Assembly: GCF_017305915.1 (NCBI RefSeq)
Contig: NZ_JAFKJN010000018.1
Span: 310,001-374,000, forward strand
Length of the DNA stretch: 64,000 nt
From: Reyranella sp.
GTDB lineage: Bacteria > Pseudomonadota > Alphaproteobacteria > Reyranellales > Reyranellaceae
Direction of reading: 5' to 3'
The translations under genes and the position numbers were made by a program. The notes beneath the pieces were generated by a model. It saw only the letters and a list, made by a program, of their open reading frames with translations. It searched no databases and was not told the origin of the DNA. This document shows, in pieces, positions 44,244 to 53,207 of the stretch (position 1 is its first letter; each line of letters begins with the position of its first letter).

Positions 44244-44492
44244 ATGAGCCCGCCCGGTCACAAGCTAACCGATGCAGAAGGCGCCCTGCTCGACGAGATC
44301 TTGATCCTCGCCCGTAGCGCAGGTCCCGAAGTGCCGATCAAGGACCTCGAGCTGCGGCTCGAGGATCGCGGCTTCAGCGACATCCAGACGCGGCGCGCGC
44401 TGATGTCCCTGCTGCGCCGCGGCCATGTCTCGCTCTCGGGCGGCAAGCGCGTGAGCTGGAAGGGCACGAACGAGCACGACCGCCCGCACTAG
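44244..44492 (+). CDS. small winged-helix-like hypothetical protein, 82 aa
   Basis: The ATG at 44244. The sequence (KLTDAEGALLDEILILARSA, IKDLELRLEDRGFSDIQTRR, ALMSLLRRGHVSLSGGKRVS) has the helix pattern of a small winged-helix DNA-binding domain with a beta hairpin at the end. 39 bases after the membrane peptide. No strong family match can be claimed. Confidence 0.6.
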   Translation: MSPPGHKLTDAEGALLDEILILARSAGPEVPIKDLELRLEDRGFSDIQTRRALMSLLRRGHVSLSGGKRVSWKGTNEHDRPH

Positions 44493-44507
44493 GGCGTCGG
44501 CCTCGGC

Positions 44508-44768
44508 TCAATCGCGGTATTCAAGGTGGCGGCGCACATACGCCACCACGAAGCTGCAGGCCGGCTGGATCTTGAGGCCGGCCCGGCGCGTGTCGTCGAG
44601 CGCCTCTTTGACGAGCTGCGAGGCGTAGCCTTTGCCCTCGTCTTCGGGCGGCACTTCAGTGTGGGTGAAGACCCGACGGTCGCCGTGCTGGTGATAGACG
44701 GCAATGGCCAGGCCATGCCCCGTCTTCATTTCGTAACGGCTGAGCGCCGTATTGTGCGCGACCGTCAC
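44508..44768 (-). CDS. GNAT-like N-acetyltransferase domain protein (YjdJ-type)
   Basis: A GTG at 44768 has GGGAGG eight bases upstream; 86 residues. LAIAVYHQHGDRRVFTHTEV, then VPPEDEGKGYASQLVKEALD (acetyl-CoA-binding Q/RxxGxG/A-like loop as EGKGYAS), then LKIQPACSFVVAYVRRHLEY match the short YjdJ/GNAT_acetyltr_3 family. Substrate unknown. Confidence 0.8.
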   Translation of the reverse strand: MTVAHNTALSRYEMKTGHGLAIAVYHQHGDRRVFTHTEVPPEDEGKGYASQLVKEALDDTRRAGLKIQPACSFVVAYVRRHLEYRD

Positions 44769-44781
44769 CGCACGCCTCCCG

Positions 44782-44988
44782 TCAGCGCACGGGAGGGATG
44801 TTCTCCACGTAGCGGCCCGAACCGGCGATCTTCGCCTCGCGCTCGGTGCACAGGCGGTATTGCGGCGTCCCGACATGCAGCTCGTAGGACACGCAGGCGT
44901 CGTCCGCCACGACGTACGAGCGGGTCTCGCTGGTGCAGGAGGCGACCCCGATCACCGCCATAGCTGCAACGACATGCTGCCGGATCAT
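44782..44988 (-). CDS. small lipoprotein, paralog family A, member 2
   Basis: The ATG at 44988 gives 68 residues; the open frame to 45024 adds only a non-signal stretch. Signal with lipobox VIGVASC, then one unit ACVSYELHVGTPQYRLCTER (C-x2-Y-x4-GT-x2-Y-x2-C). Closely similar in unit spacing to the proteins at 43348 and 55569. 13 bases before the GNAT gene. Confidence 0.7.
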   Translation of the reverse strand: MIRQHVVAAMAVIGVASCTSETRSYVVADDACVSYELHVGTPQYRLCTEREAKIAGSGRYVENIPPVR

Positions 44989-45033
44989 GCCAGTCCAACG
45001 CCGGCTCCGCGGCCCGGTTACCAAGGTGCGGCA

Positions 45034-46605
45034 TCATGCGCGATCCACCTCCCAGAACATCGGATAGGACGACTGGATCAGGCCTTTCAGGTCGCTGCGA
45101 TAGCCGGCCGGAATGGTGAACTGGCCCCACATCACCGACGGCGTCAGCGCATAGGCCGCGGTCTGGATGTCCGCCGCGATCTTGCGCCGCTCCTCCGGCG
45201 TCGCCGCCTGGGTGAAGGACTTGAGCAGCGCCGGGATCTGGTTGTCGCAGGACCAGCCCGGGTAGTCGGCGCTGCAGGTCGATGCGATGTAGAAGTGCGA
45301 CAACGGCGAGAACATGTCGGTGCCGTTGGAGTAGACCGGGAACATCGACCAGCCCTCCTTCTTGGAACGGCGGGCCAGCACGGTCGGCCAGTCGCGCGGC
45401 TGCTGATCGACGGTGAAGCCTATGTCCTTCATGTTCTGCACCAGCACCCGCGACGCGGTCTGGCTGATCGAGCCCGACACTTCGAGGATGACCACCGGCT
45501 CGCCCTTGTAGCCCGAGGCCTGGAGCTCGGCCTTGGCCGCCGCCATGTCGAACCTGTTGCCGGCGGCGCCGGCATCGGTGGTGAGCGGCGTGCCGCACAT
45601 GAAGAATGACGGGCAGGATTGCGAGCGGTAGCGGTCGGGCACGCCGATCGCGGTCAGGATCGCATCCTGGTCGACCAGCTTCCACATCACCTTGCGCACC
45701 GCCGGATTGTCGAACGGCGGCGCGGCGTGATTGAGCCGGAAGTTGCCCTGGAACTGGTGGATGCCGCCCAGGCCGAGCAGCTTGACGCTCCTCTCCTTCT
45801 CCAGGATCGGCAGCATGTCGAACGGCAGGTACTGCATGTAATCGATCTCGCCCGCCATCAGCGCGTTGGCGCCGGTCGACTGGTCGACCATCACGCGCAG
45901 CGTGAGCTGGTCGATCTTCACGCGCTTGCCGCCGGCCAGGAAATCCGGCGCCTCGCGGCGCGGCACGTAGTCGGGGTTGCGCTCCAGCAGCATGGTGTTG
46001 CCGGGCCGCCACTGGTCCTTCACGAAGCGGAACGGGCCCGAGCCGATCGGCTCGGGGATGCGCTGGTCGGGCGGCGTCGCGGCGATGCGCGCCGGCATGA
46101 TCACCGGCAGGGGCGCGTTGGGCTTGCCCAGCACCTCCAGCATCAGCGGGAACGGCTGCTTCAGCACGAACTCGAAGGTGCGCGGGTCCTTGGCCTCGAG
46201 CGTCGCGGTGTCGGCCATCAGCATCTTGCCCAGCGGGTCGCGCACCGACCAGCGCTTGAGCGAGGCGATGACGTCGGCCGCGGTGACCGGCGCGCCGTCA
46301 TGGAACTTGAGGCCGTCGCGCAGCGCGAAGGTCCAGGTGAGCTTGTCGGCGCTCACCTGCCAGCTATCGACCATCTGCGGCCGCATCTCGCTCTTCTCGT
46401 TCATGGCGAACAGCATGTCGAAGACGTGCAGGCCGAAGGTGCGGGTGATGGCGGCCGTGGTGAAATGCGGATCGAGGATGGTGACCTCGGACTCCCAGAC
46501 CACCGTCATGCCCTTGGCCGCCCGCGCCTCGCGCGGCCGGATCAGCGACGCCGCCGCCACCGCCGCACTGCCCGCCAGGACCGCTCGCCGCTTGAAACCA
46601 CTCAT
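45034..46605 (-). CDS. ABC transporter substrate-binding protein, family 5 (peptide/nickel type)
   Basis: 523 residues. An N-terminal twin-Arg-like export signal (MSGFKRRAVLAGSAAVAAAS; cleavage near EARAAKG). VTILDPHFTTAAITRTFGLH, VDSWQVSADKLTWTFALRDG (the family 5 motif W-x-F-x-L-R-x-G-x-F/x-F-H-D-G-xP), FHDGAPVTAADV and PIGSGPFRF are diagnostic. No permease or ATPase genes are nearby, so it is an orphan binding protein or works with distant components. Confidence 0.92.
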   Translation of the reverse strand: MSGFKRRAVLAGSAAVAAASLIRPREARAAKGMTVVWESEVTILDPHFTTAAITRTFGLHVFDMLFAMNEKSEMRPQMVDSWQVSADKLTWTFALRDGLKFHDGAPVTAADVIASLKRWSVRDPLGKMLMADTATLEAKDPRTFEFVLKQPFPLMLEVLGKPNAPLPVIMPARIAATPPDQRIPEPIGSGPFRFVKDQWRPGNTMLLERNPDYVPRREAPDFLAGGKRVKIDQLTLRVMVDQSTGANALMAGEIDYMQYLPFDMLPILEKERSVKLLGLGGIHQFQGNFRLNHAAPPFDNPAVRKVMWKLVDQDAILTAIGVPDRYRSQSCPSFFMCGTPLTTDAGAAGNRFDMAAAKAELQASGYKGEPVVILEVSGSISQTASRVLVQNMKDIGFTVDQQPRDWPTVLARRSKKEGWSMFPVYSNGTDMFSPLSHFYIASTCSADYPGWSCDNQIPALLKSFTQAATPEERRKIAADIQTAAYALTPSVMWGQFTIPAGYRSDLKGLIQSSYPMFWEVDRA

Positions 46606-46709
46606 ACGCCCTTACCCCCATCGTCTGGAGGCGGGAGCCTACCGTTCTCCGGCGGCAAACGAAAATGGCCGGCTGTGCGCCGGCCCTTCACGCGAAATTC
46701 ACGAGAGGC

Positions 46710-47279
46710 TCAGGTCGGTGCCATCGGCACGCACACCACCTTGTCGACGAACATGTCGACGCGCGGTCCGCGCACCGCCACGCCGAGCCGCTCGCCGGGA
46801 CCGGCGGTCGGCACGTAGAGGCGGACCGATTCGACCTTCTGGCCGTGGTTGGTGAAGTGGCAATCCACGATCGGGTCGATCGTGGCGCCGCTGTTGTTGG
46901 TGACGTACAGGACCGAGATCCAGCGCTGCCCCGGCACCGCCTGCAGCGACGGCGCGTCGAGGGTCATGATCGGCACCGAGGGGCCGGCCGTGATCGGCAC
47001 GGTGCCCATCAGCTCGGCGCGCGGCCGCTGGGTGACCATGCCCGGCACGCCGCCCTGCTGGGAGCGCGGGTCGAACTCGCGGTTGACCGGGTGGTTGGGG
47101 TCGGTCGGCTGATAGGCGTCGAGCGAGTCGAGGCTCGGCGTCCAGACCTTGCCGGTGCGGGTGTCGGTGATCTTCCCAGGATAACCGGGGCTCGCGGCCA
47201 CGTTCTGGGCCAGCGACGTTCCGGCCGCGCCGATCGCCGCCAGGCCGGCGACGATTGCCACGATGCGAAGTGCCTTCAT
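46710..47279 (-). CDS. hypothetical exported protein
   Basis: The ATG at 47279 has GGAG upstream inside the preceding codons; 189 residues. A signal peptide (KALRIVAIVAGLAAIGAAGT, cleaved near LAQN) precedes a mostly beta, probably periplasmic domain (DAPSLQAVPGQRWISVLYVT; ESVRLYVPTAGPGERLGVAV). No family is recognised. It lies 14 bases after the exported CsbD gene and likely shares its promoter. Confidence 0.7.
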   Translation of the reverse strand: MKALRIVAIVAGLAAIGAAGTSLAQNVAASPGYPGKITDTRTGKVWTPSLDSLDAYQPTDPNHPVNREFDPRSQQGGVPGMVTQRPRAELMGTVPITAGPSVPIMTLDAPSLQAVPGQRWISVLYVTNNSGATIDPIVDCHFTNHGQKVESVRLYVPTAGPGERLGVAVRGPRVDMFVDKVVCVPMAPT

Positions 47280-47293
47280 CGCCCGCGCTCCGC

Positions 47294-47617
47294 TCACATG
47301 CTCTTCTGCTTGTGCTCCCAGCCGCTCACTTGGGCCTCGGCCTCCTGCTGGCTGATGCCGTAGCGGGTCTGGATCTTGCCGACCAGCTGGTCGCGGCGGC
47401 CCTGGATCTCCATCAAGTCATCGTCAGTGAGCTTGCCCCACTGCTCCTTGATGGCACCCTTGGTCTGGTTCCAGCTGCCCTTGATCTTCTGCCAGATCGT
47501 GTCGGTGTCCGACCGGGTGGTCGTCGTCGTGGTCGTGCTGCTGGTCTGGGCGTAGGCGACCGGAGCGGCGATCAGCGAGACGGCGGCGATAGCGGAAAGA
47601 AGGGAGATAGGACGCAC
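47294..47617 (-). CDS. CsbD-domain protein with an export signal
   Basis: A GTG at 47617 has CAGGAGG seven bases upstream and begins a signal peptide (VRPISLLSAIAAVSLIAAPV, cleaved near AYAQT); 107 residues. A Thr-rich linker follows, then a CsbD domain (KIKGSWNQTKGAIKEQWGKL, TDDDLMEIQGRRDQLVGKIQ) of the same type as the protein at 53623. CsbD proteins are usually cytoplasmic stress proteins, so the predicted export is notable. Confidence 0.8.
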   Translation of the reverse strand: MRPISLLSAIAAVSLIAAPVAYAQTSSTTTTTTTRSDTDTIWQKIKGSWNQTKGAIKEQWGKLTDDDLMEIQGRRDQLVGKIQTRYGISQQEAEAQVSGWEHKQKSM

Positions 47618-47658
47618 GGGCAACCTCCTGTCATTCGGCGCGCGTTGAGTGGTCGAGT

Positions 47659-47683
47659 AACGGCGCGCCAAAACGAAGGTTGC
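47659..47683 (-). promoter_or_regulatory. EcfG-like promoter, GCAAC-N16-CGTT, for the exported CsbD operon
   Basis: On the minus strand GCAAC (47683-47679), 16 bases, CGTT (47662-47659). Start near 47650, 33 bases before the GTG at 47617. Confidence 0.55.
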
Positions 47684-47695
47684 CGGGAGGCGAGG

Positions 47696-47872
47696 CTAGA
47701 ACAGGAACGCCTTCATCAGGATCGCCAGCGGCACGATGATCAGGACCGCGCCAAAGAGATCGAGCAGCTCGCCATCGAGCGGTCCGGGCGGCTCACGATG
47801 CACTTCATGCGCCTGGACATCGGCAAGATTGCTGCCGCGGGTACGCGATCCTCCGCTGTGCAGTGTAAACAT
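47696..47872 (-). CDS. 58-residue C-terminally anchored membrane protein
   Basis: The ATG at 47872, with AGGGGCG upstream. 58 residues: a polar N-terminus (MFTLHSGGSRTRGSNLADVQ), then one C-terminal hydrophobic helix (LLDLFGAVLIIVPLAILMKA, ending FLF). A stress-type promoter lies at the right distance. No family is recognised. Confidence 0.55.
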   Translation of the reverse strand: MFTLHSGGSRTRGSNLADVQAHEVHREPPGPLDGELLDLFGAVLIIVPLAILMKAFLF

Positions 47873-47905
47873 TTGACGCCCCTACGTTCGGTATCGTGCG
47901 TAATA

Positions 47906-47931
47906 AACGCACACCCGGAAGCGCCGGTTGC
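47906..47931 (-). promoter_or_regulatory. EcfG-like promoter, GCAAC-N17-CGTT, for the 58-aa membrane protein
   Basis: On the minus strand GCAAC (47931-47927), 17 bases, CGTT (47909-47906). Start near 47898, 26 bases before the ATG at 47872. Confidence 0.55.
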
Positions 47932-47944
47932 AGCGGCTGCGCGA

Positions 47945-50506
47945 CTAAGCTGTGTCTGCCCGTCGCGCGACCTCGTCCAGTGCCTGCTGCAGGTCGATCG
48001 AGGAATAGGGCTTGCCGATGAACCGCAGGTCGCTTTCCGAGGGCGCATCGCTCTTGCCGTAGCCGCTGGCGATGATCACCGGCAGGCCGGGGAAGCGCCG
48101 CCGCACCTCGGAGGCCAGCTCCTCGCCGGTCATCCCGGGCAGGCCGAGATCGGTCAGCAGCACCTCGAAGGTGTTGCCCCGGTCGAGCAGGTCGAGCGCC
48201 TGCTCGGCGCTGCCGACCGCGGCGACCAGGCAGCCCAGCCGCTCCAGCATGTCGACCGTCGACATGCGCAGCACCACCTCGTCCTCGACGAACAGCACCC
48301 GGCGCGGATGGTCGGAACGGGCCGCGAGAGCGGCGCCGGCGACGGGCGGGACCGGCGGCGCCGGCTGCTGGCGGGCGGCCAACACCGTGCGCACCCGGGC
48401 GGCCAGCTCGTCGCTGCGATAGGGCTTGGCGATCAGCGGCAGGTCGGCCCCCTCCTCGTGCGCCGCGATGAGGTCGCGGGTGTAGCCCGAGGTCAGCAGG
48501 ACGCCGATGCCGGGCCGCCGATGCTGGGCGAGCCGCACCAGCTCGATCGCCGACAGCACGCCCGGCATGACGACGTCGGTGAACAGGAGGTCGAACGCCG
48601 AATCGCTCTCGAGCAGCTGCGCGGCGGCATCCGGACTCTCGACGGCGACCAAGTGGTAGCCCCAGCCCTTCAGCATGTCGACGACGGCGCGGCGGACCTC
48701 CTCGTTGTCCTCGACCACCAGGATGCGCTCGCTGCCGGAAGCCGGCATCGGCGTGCGGCCTTCCGGCTCGGCCACCGGATCGAGGGTGCGCGGCAGGTAG
48801 AGCTTGACGCTGGTGCCCTGCCCGATCGCGCTGTCGATGCGGATGTGGCCGCTGGACTGGCGCACGAAGCCGTAGACCATGCTGAGGCCGAGGCCGGTGC
48901 CGCGGCCCTCGTTCTTGGTGGTGAAGAACGGGTCGAACGCCTGGGCGATCACGTCGGCCGGCATGCCGGTGCCGGTGTCGCTCACCGCGATCAGCACGTA
49001 AGGCCCGGGCGTCACGTCGGCGTGCAGCGCGGCGTAGCGGCGGTCGAGCGTGGCGTTCGACACCTCCATGCGCACCGTGCCGCCGTCGGGCATGGCATCG
49101 CGCGCGTTGAGCGCCAGGTTGAGGATGGCGTTCTCGAGCTGGCCGGGATCGATGCGGGCGTTCCAGGCGGCATCGTCGATGGCGAACTCGATCTGGACGC
49201 GCTCGCCGATCGCGTTGCGCAGCAGGTCGCCCATGTCGGCGACCATGCGGGCGACGCTGGTCGGCTGCGGCGCCAGCGGCTGGCGGCGCGCGAAGGCGAG
49301 CAGCTGCTGGGTCAGCCGCGCGCCGCGGTCGGCGGCGGCCGTGGCGCTCATCAGCCGGTCCATCGCCTCGGAGCTGCCCTCGACGTTGGCCTTCATCAGG
49401 TCGAGGTTGGCCTGGATCACCTGCAGGATGTTGTTGAAGTCGTGCGCCATGCCGCCGGTGAGCTGGCCGACCGCCTCCATCTTCTGGCCCTGGCGCAGCG
49501 CCATCTCGTCGCGCAGCTTCTCGGTGACGTCGACGCAGCGCACCACCGCGCCGCCGCCCGCCATCTCGCCGCGCGACGCCTCGTAATCGCGGCCCTCGTA
49601 GGAGACACGCGCCGTGAGCTGCGGCTCGCGTCCGGGGTCGCCGATCCTGAGCGGCCGCAGCAGCGCGCGCGTCGCCGGGAAGCGCTCGGACAAGAGCTGC
49701 TCGCGGCCGAGCACCGGATCGCGCGCCGGATCCCAGCCGGCCAGCCGGATGAAGGCGCCGTTCCAGGCCACCACATGGCCGTCGGCATCGAGCACGAAGA
49801 TCGGGTCCTGCAGCGTCTCTAGCGTGGTCTGCAGCAGCTGGCTGCGCCCCGAGAGCTGTTGCTGCGCCTCCTCGAGCCGCGAGCCGCCACGCACGATCAG
49901 GTACATGCCGACGATCAGGCAGGCGAAGGCGCCGCTCAGCACCAGCACGCCCGCGAGGTCGGCCTGGTCCTGCTCGGAGCGCAGCATGGCGAGCCGGCTC
50001 GACAGCATCAGGCGCTGGCCCTCGACGAAGGCGTCGGCGATCTGGCGGATGCGATCGGTGGTGGCGCGGCCGGCGTTGCGCGGCATTATCGCGTCGCGGC
50101 CGTAGAGCTGGAAGGCGACGATGGTGGCGTTGAGCTCGCTCAGCTTCTCCGCCGCCGCCGTCCGGAACTCGGCGACCTGGCGCAGCGCCTCGCCGTCATC
50201 GCCGATCGCCGCCTCGAGCTGGCGCACCACCGGGTCGAGCCGCAGGCGCGCCCGCTCGTACGGCTCGAGATTGACGATGTCGCCGGTCAGCAGATAGGCG
50301 CGCTGCCCGATCTCGGTGTCCTGCAGCACGATCAGCGCCTGGCGCATCAGCGAGATGGTCTCGTAGTTGTTGACCACCAGACGCTGCTGCTCGTTGGCCG
50401 AGCGGTAGCGGGCATAGGTCAGCAGCGCGCCGGTCGCCACCAGCACGGCGATCGTGAGCCCGACCACCAAGCCGATCATCCGCGAGGTGTTGCGGACGTC
50501 AGCCAT
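47945..50506 (-). CDS. hybrid sensor histidine kinase: CHASE3, PAS, HisKA, HATPase, two receivers
   Basis: 853 residues. Two membrane helices (about 11-31 and 185-207) enclose a CHASE3-like periplasmic domain (VLQDTEIGQRAYLLTGD is its signature). A PAS region (about 225-330), phosphoacceptor His in LTGGMAHDFNNIL (about 355), then ATPase boxes NLALNARDAM, VSDTGTGM and GTGLGLSMVYG. Two receiver domains follow (LLFTDVVMPG and LLTDLGLPGM with phospho-Asp). It is the last gene of the phyR-kinase-kinase operon and overlaps the previous kinase by 8 bases. Confidence 0.92.
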   Translation of the reverse strand: MADVRNTSRMIGLVVGLTIAVLVATGALLTYARYRSANEQQRLVVNNYETISLMRQALIVLQDTEIGQRAYLLTGDIVNLEPYERARLRLDPVVRQLEAAIGDDGEALRQVAEFRTAAAEKLSELNATIVAFQLYGRDAIMPRNAGRATTDRIRQIADAFVEGQRLMLSSRLAMLRSEQDQADLAGVLVLSGAFACLIVGMYLIVRGGSRLEEAQQQLSGRSQLLQTTLETLQDPIFVLDADGHVVAWNGAFIRLAGWDPARDPVLGREQLLSERFPATRALLRPLRIGDPGREPQLTARVSYEGRDYEASRGEMAGGGAVVRCVDVTEKLRDEMALRQGQKMEAVGQLTGGMAHDFNNILQVIQANLDLMKANVEGSSEAMDRLMSATAAADRGARLTQQLLAFARRQPLAPQPTSVARMVADMGDLLRNAIGERVQIEFAIDDAAWNARIDPGQLENAILNLALNARDAMPDGGTVRMEVSNATLDRRYAALHADVTPGPYVLIAVSDTGTGMPADVIAQAFDPFFTTKNEGRGTGLGLSMVYGFVRQSSGHIRIDSAIGQGTSVKLYLPRTLDPVAEPEGRTPMPASGSERILVVEDNEEVRRAVVDMLKGWGYHLVAVESPDAAAQLLESDSAFDLLFTDVVMPGVLSAIELVRLAQHRRPGIGVLLTSGYTRDLIAAHEEGADLPLIAKPYRSDELAARVRTVLAARQQPAPPVPPVAGAALAARSDHPRRVLFVEDEVVLRMSTVDMLERLGCLVAAVGSAEQALDLLDRGNTFEVLLTDLGLPGMTGEELASEVRRRFPGLPVIIASGYGKSDAPSESDLRFIGKPYSSIDLQQALDEVARRADTA

Positions 50507-52244
50507 CCGCCCCGCCTTCGGTCTCGTCGCGCGGCATCGGGAAGGTGACGACCACTCGCGTTCCGCCGGCCGGCCGCTCGCCGATCGCGACCTCGCCGCC
50601 GAGCTGCATGGCGAGCCCGCGGATCAGCGTCAGCCCGAAGCTGCCGCGCGTTCCGCCCGGTCCGGCTCCGACCGGGGCCGGACCTGGCGGCTCGAAACCA
50701 TTGTCCTCGATCACCAGCTCGACTTCCTCGCCCTTCTCGTGCGCCTCGATGCGAATCTCGGGCACCGCGACCCCGGTGAAATCGTGGTTGAGCGCGCGCC
50801 CCACCGCCTCAGTGACGATCAGGCCGACCGGGATCGCGAGATCGGGGCCGACCGCCATGATCGGCGCACGGATGGTGTAGCGCGGCTGCGGCCGCTCGAT
50901 ACCCGGCCGCGCCACCGAGATCTGGCGCACCAGGTCGCTGATGAACTGCTGGAAGTCGACCAGCGACCAGCTCGAGCGCTCGTAGAGGTGGCGGTGCAGG
51001 ATCGACAGCGTCAGCACGCGGTTCTGGGCGTCGCCGAAGAAGCGCCGGATACGCGGCGAGCGAATCTCGCCAGCCTGCAGGTTCAACAGGCTCGAGATCA
51101 TCTGCAGGTTGTTCTTCACCCGGTGATGGATCTCGCGCAGCATGTGGTCGCGCTGCTCCAGTCCCGCCTTCAGCTCCTGCTCGCGGCTGGCGATCGCGGC
51201 GGCCATCTCGCTCACCCGCGCGCCGACCGATGTCATTTCCGGCGCCCAGCCGGGCGGCGCCTCGAGCGCGCCGGCCTCGCCGCGAGCGACCCGGCCCGCG
51301 AACTCCTGGATGCGGCGCAACGGCTGCACGCACCAGCGATCGGCGCCGAGCCAGAGCGCAGCGAGCAGCACCGCGCTCGCCACCGCGATCAGCGCGAACT
51401 CCCACCAATCGGCCAGCAGCATCCCGAGGCTGCGATCGGCCGGGATGGCGCCGATCACGAACAGCGTGCCGCCGGCGAGCGGCCGGACGGCGAAGTCATA
51501 GGTGGCGCCGTTCTGGCCGTAGTCGGCGAAGGTGAACTGGCGCGCGGCGATCGCGGCGCTGAGACGCGACGGCACCGGCAGCGCCGCCGTCGCCCGTGGA
51601 TCGCCGCCGAGCGGCGCGCCGTCGCGATCGACCAACGCCACGCCGGCCGACCCCGCCGACTGCGGCGAGGCGAGCTGCTCGGCCATGCTGCGCAGCGACA
51701 GGCCGAGCGCGCACATGCCGTGGAACTGGCCGTCGAGCATGATCGGCAGCGCCATCGGCACGACGGTGCGCGGCGTGATGCGGCTGGCGATATAGGAGCC
51801 GATGGTGAAGTTGTGCGACTGGCGGGCGGTCTTGAACACCTCGCGATCGGAGAAGTTCATGCCGCGCGCCGACGGCGAGCTGGCGCAGCGCGCCACGCCC
51901 TTGTCGTCGATCCCCACCAGCGCCGAGTAGTCGGACGGGAAGCGCTGCAGCAGTTGCGCCAGATAGCCCTCGCAGCGCTCGACATCCGCTGCCGTCGCCG
52001 CGGATTCGAGGGCGGCGCGCACGGCGTCATCGGTGCAGGCGGCGATCAGCAGGCGGCGCGAGCCCTCGACCAGCTCGCGATGGCGACTCGCGGCGCCCTC
52101 GGCGACCGCGGACGCGGCGTCGGCGCGGCGAACCTGGGTCTGCCGCGAATCGTGCCAGGCGCGCCAGCCGGAAAGGAACAACACCGGCAAAAGCGCCAGC
52201 ACCGCCACCATCACCAGCTTCGTGCGCAGCGACCAGTGAGGCAT
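50499..52244 (-). CDS. membrane sensor histidine kinase, HisKA_2/HWE type (PhyK-like)
   Basis: 581 residues. Helix 1 at about 8-26, an extracytoplasmic Cache-like sensor (FSDREVFKTARQSHNFTIGS, then TPRTVVPMALPIMLDGQFHG), helix 2 near 300-320, a HAMP-like segment and the HisKA_2 motif MLREIHHRVKNNLQMISSLL. The ATPase has EAVGRALNHDF and IEDNGFEP. This kinase type phosphorylates PhyR in the alphaproteobacterial GSR. Located 18 bases downstream of phyR, it is the best candidate for the PhyR kinase. Confidence 0.9.
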   Translation of the reverse strand: MPHWSLRTKLVMVAVLALLPVLFLSGWRAWHDSRQTQVRRADAASAVAEGAASRHRELVEGSRRLLIAACTDDAVRAALESAATAADVERCEGYLAQLLQRFPSDYSALVGIDDKGVARCASSPSARGMNFSDREVFKTARQSHNFTIGSYIASRITPRTVVPMALPIMLDGQFHGMCALGLSLRSMAEQLASPQSAGSAGVALVDRDGAPLGGDPRATAALPVPSRLSAAIAARQFTFADYGQNGATYDFAVRPLAGGTLFVIGAIPADRSLGMLLADWWEFALIAVASAVLLAALWLGADRWCVQPLRRIQEFAGRVARGEAGALEAPPGWAPEMTSVGARVSEMAAAIASREQELKAGLEQRDHMLREIHHRVKNNLQMISSLLNLQAGEIRSPRIRRFFGDAQNRVLTLSILHRHLYERSSWSLVDFQQFISDLVRQISVARPGIERPQPRYTIRAPIMAVGPDLAIPVGLIVTEAVGRALNHDFTGVAVPEIRIEAHEKGEEVELVIEDNGFEPPGPAPVGAGPGGTRGSFGLTLIRGLAMQLGGEVAIGERPAGGTRVVVTFPMPRDETEGGADG

Positions 52245-52262
52245 GGTCGAGCGCCTCGGCCG

Positions 52263-53060
52263 CTAGATCGAGACGGTATCCAGCGCCTGGGCGATCGCTG
52301 CGCGGAGCAGGTCGGGGTCGAACGGCTTGGATATAACGAAGGCGGGCTCGAGCCGCGTGCCGGTCAGCAGGCGCTCGGGATAGCCGGTGACGAAGATCAC
52401 CGGGACGGTCGCCGACTGCAGGATCTCCTTCACCGCGGAGATGCCGCTGTCGGAGCCGCGCAGCTGGATGTCGGCCAGCACGAGGTGCGGCGAATGCTTC
52501 TTGGCGAGCTCGACCGCGGCCTTCTCGGTGGCGGCAATGCCGACCACCTCGTGGCCGGCGTTGCGCACGATGTCGGCGACATCGAGCGCGATCACCGCCT
52601 CGTCCTCGATCACCAGCACGCGCACCGAGGCGACGCGCTGCAACTCTCGGCGCGCCTCCTGCAGGCTGTGCTCGGCCTTGTCGACGTCGATGCCGAGGAT
52701 GTGCGCGGCGTCGGCGACGGTGAAGCCCTCGAGCACGGTGAGCAGCAGCACCTGGCGCTGCAGGGGCGCCATCTCGGTCAGCGATTCCTTCAGCCGGCCG
52801 CTGACGCTGGCGGCGTCGCTGCCCTGCTCGAGGCTGCCGAACGGCTGCTGCAGGCGATGGAACAGCGCGAACACGCCGAGCTTGGTGTCCTCGGCACCCT
52901 GGATCAGCTCGGGCTGGCGCACCGCGACTTCGGCGCACAGGCGCACCCATTCGTCGCCGCGCTGCTGCGAGCCGGTGACGGCGCGCGCGTAACGACGCAG
53001 GAACGGCAGCGTCTTGGTGATTGCTTCGGATAGTTTCTTGTTTGCCGGTCCGTTTGGCAC
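52263..53060 (-). CDS. phyR: general stress response anti-anti-sigma regulator PhyR
   Basis: A GTG at 53060 is preceded by GGGGGTC; 265 residues. The N-terminal half is a sigma-like domain (PFLRRYARAVTGSQQRGDEW; QRQVLLLTVLEGFTVADAAH; DVDKAEHSLQEARRELQ), the C-terminal half a receiver (VLVIEDEAVIALDVADIV; VLADIQLRGSDSGI; VIFVTGYPERLL). This domain order is unique to PhyR. When phosphorylated it sequesters NepR and frees EcfG. Operon with the two kinases downstream. Confidence 0.96.
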   Translation of the reverse strand: MPNGPANKKLSEAITKTLPFLRRYARAVTGSQQRGDEWVRLCAEVAVRQPELIQGAEDTKLGVFALFHRLQQPFGSLEQGSDAASVSGRLKESLTEMAPLQRQVLLLTVLEGFTVADAAHILGIDVDKAEHSLQEARRELQRVASVRVLVIEDEAVIALDVADIVRNAGHEVVGIAATEKAAVELAKKHSPHLVLADIQLRGSDSGISAVKEILQSATVPVIFVTGYPERLLTGTRLEPAFVISKPFDPDLLRAAIAQALDTVSI

Positions 53061-53140
53061 AGCGACCCCCTTTTTGACTCTCAGGATACGCGGGCGCGTA
53101 GAGTACGCCCTGATCCCGACCTGACAACCCACGAATCGAA

Positions 53141-53166
53141 CTCCCGGCCCAATGCGGGGCCGGGAG
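53141..53166. terminator. 10-bp GC hairpin between the glycine-zipper gene and phyR
   Basis: CTCCCGGCCC (53141-53150) and GGGCCGGGAG (53157-53166) around a 6-base loop. It lies after the glycine-zipper stop and before phyR on the same strand. No T-run follows, so termination may be partial. Confidence 0.5.
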
Positions 53167-53207
53167 CCGAAGCCTCATCGACTTTTCGTCGCGCTCAGTG
53201 CGAGCGC

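Noticed and set aside
44997..45021. GTAAC-N16-CGTT on the minus strand before the lipoprotein at 44782
   Set aside because: It fits the spacing but has a further -35 change and would place the transcript start almost on the ATG, leaving no room for a ribosome-binding site.
50454..53033. An 859-residue plus-strand frame opposite the kinases and phyR
   Set aside because: Antisense shadow of phyR and the HisKA_2 kinase, both with complete motif sets on the minus strand.
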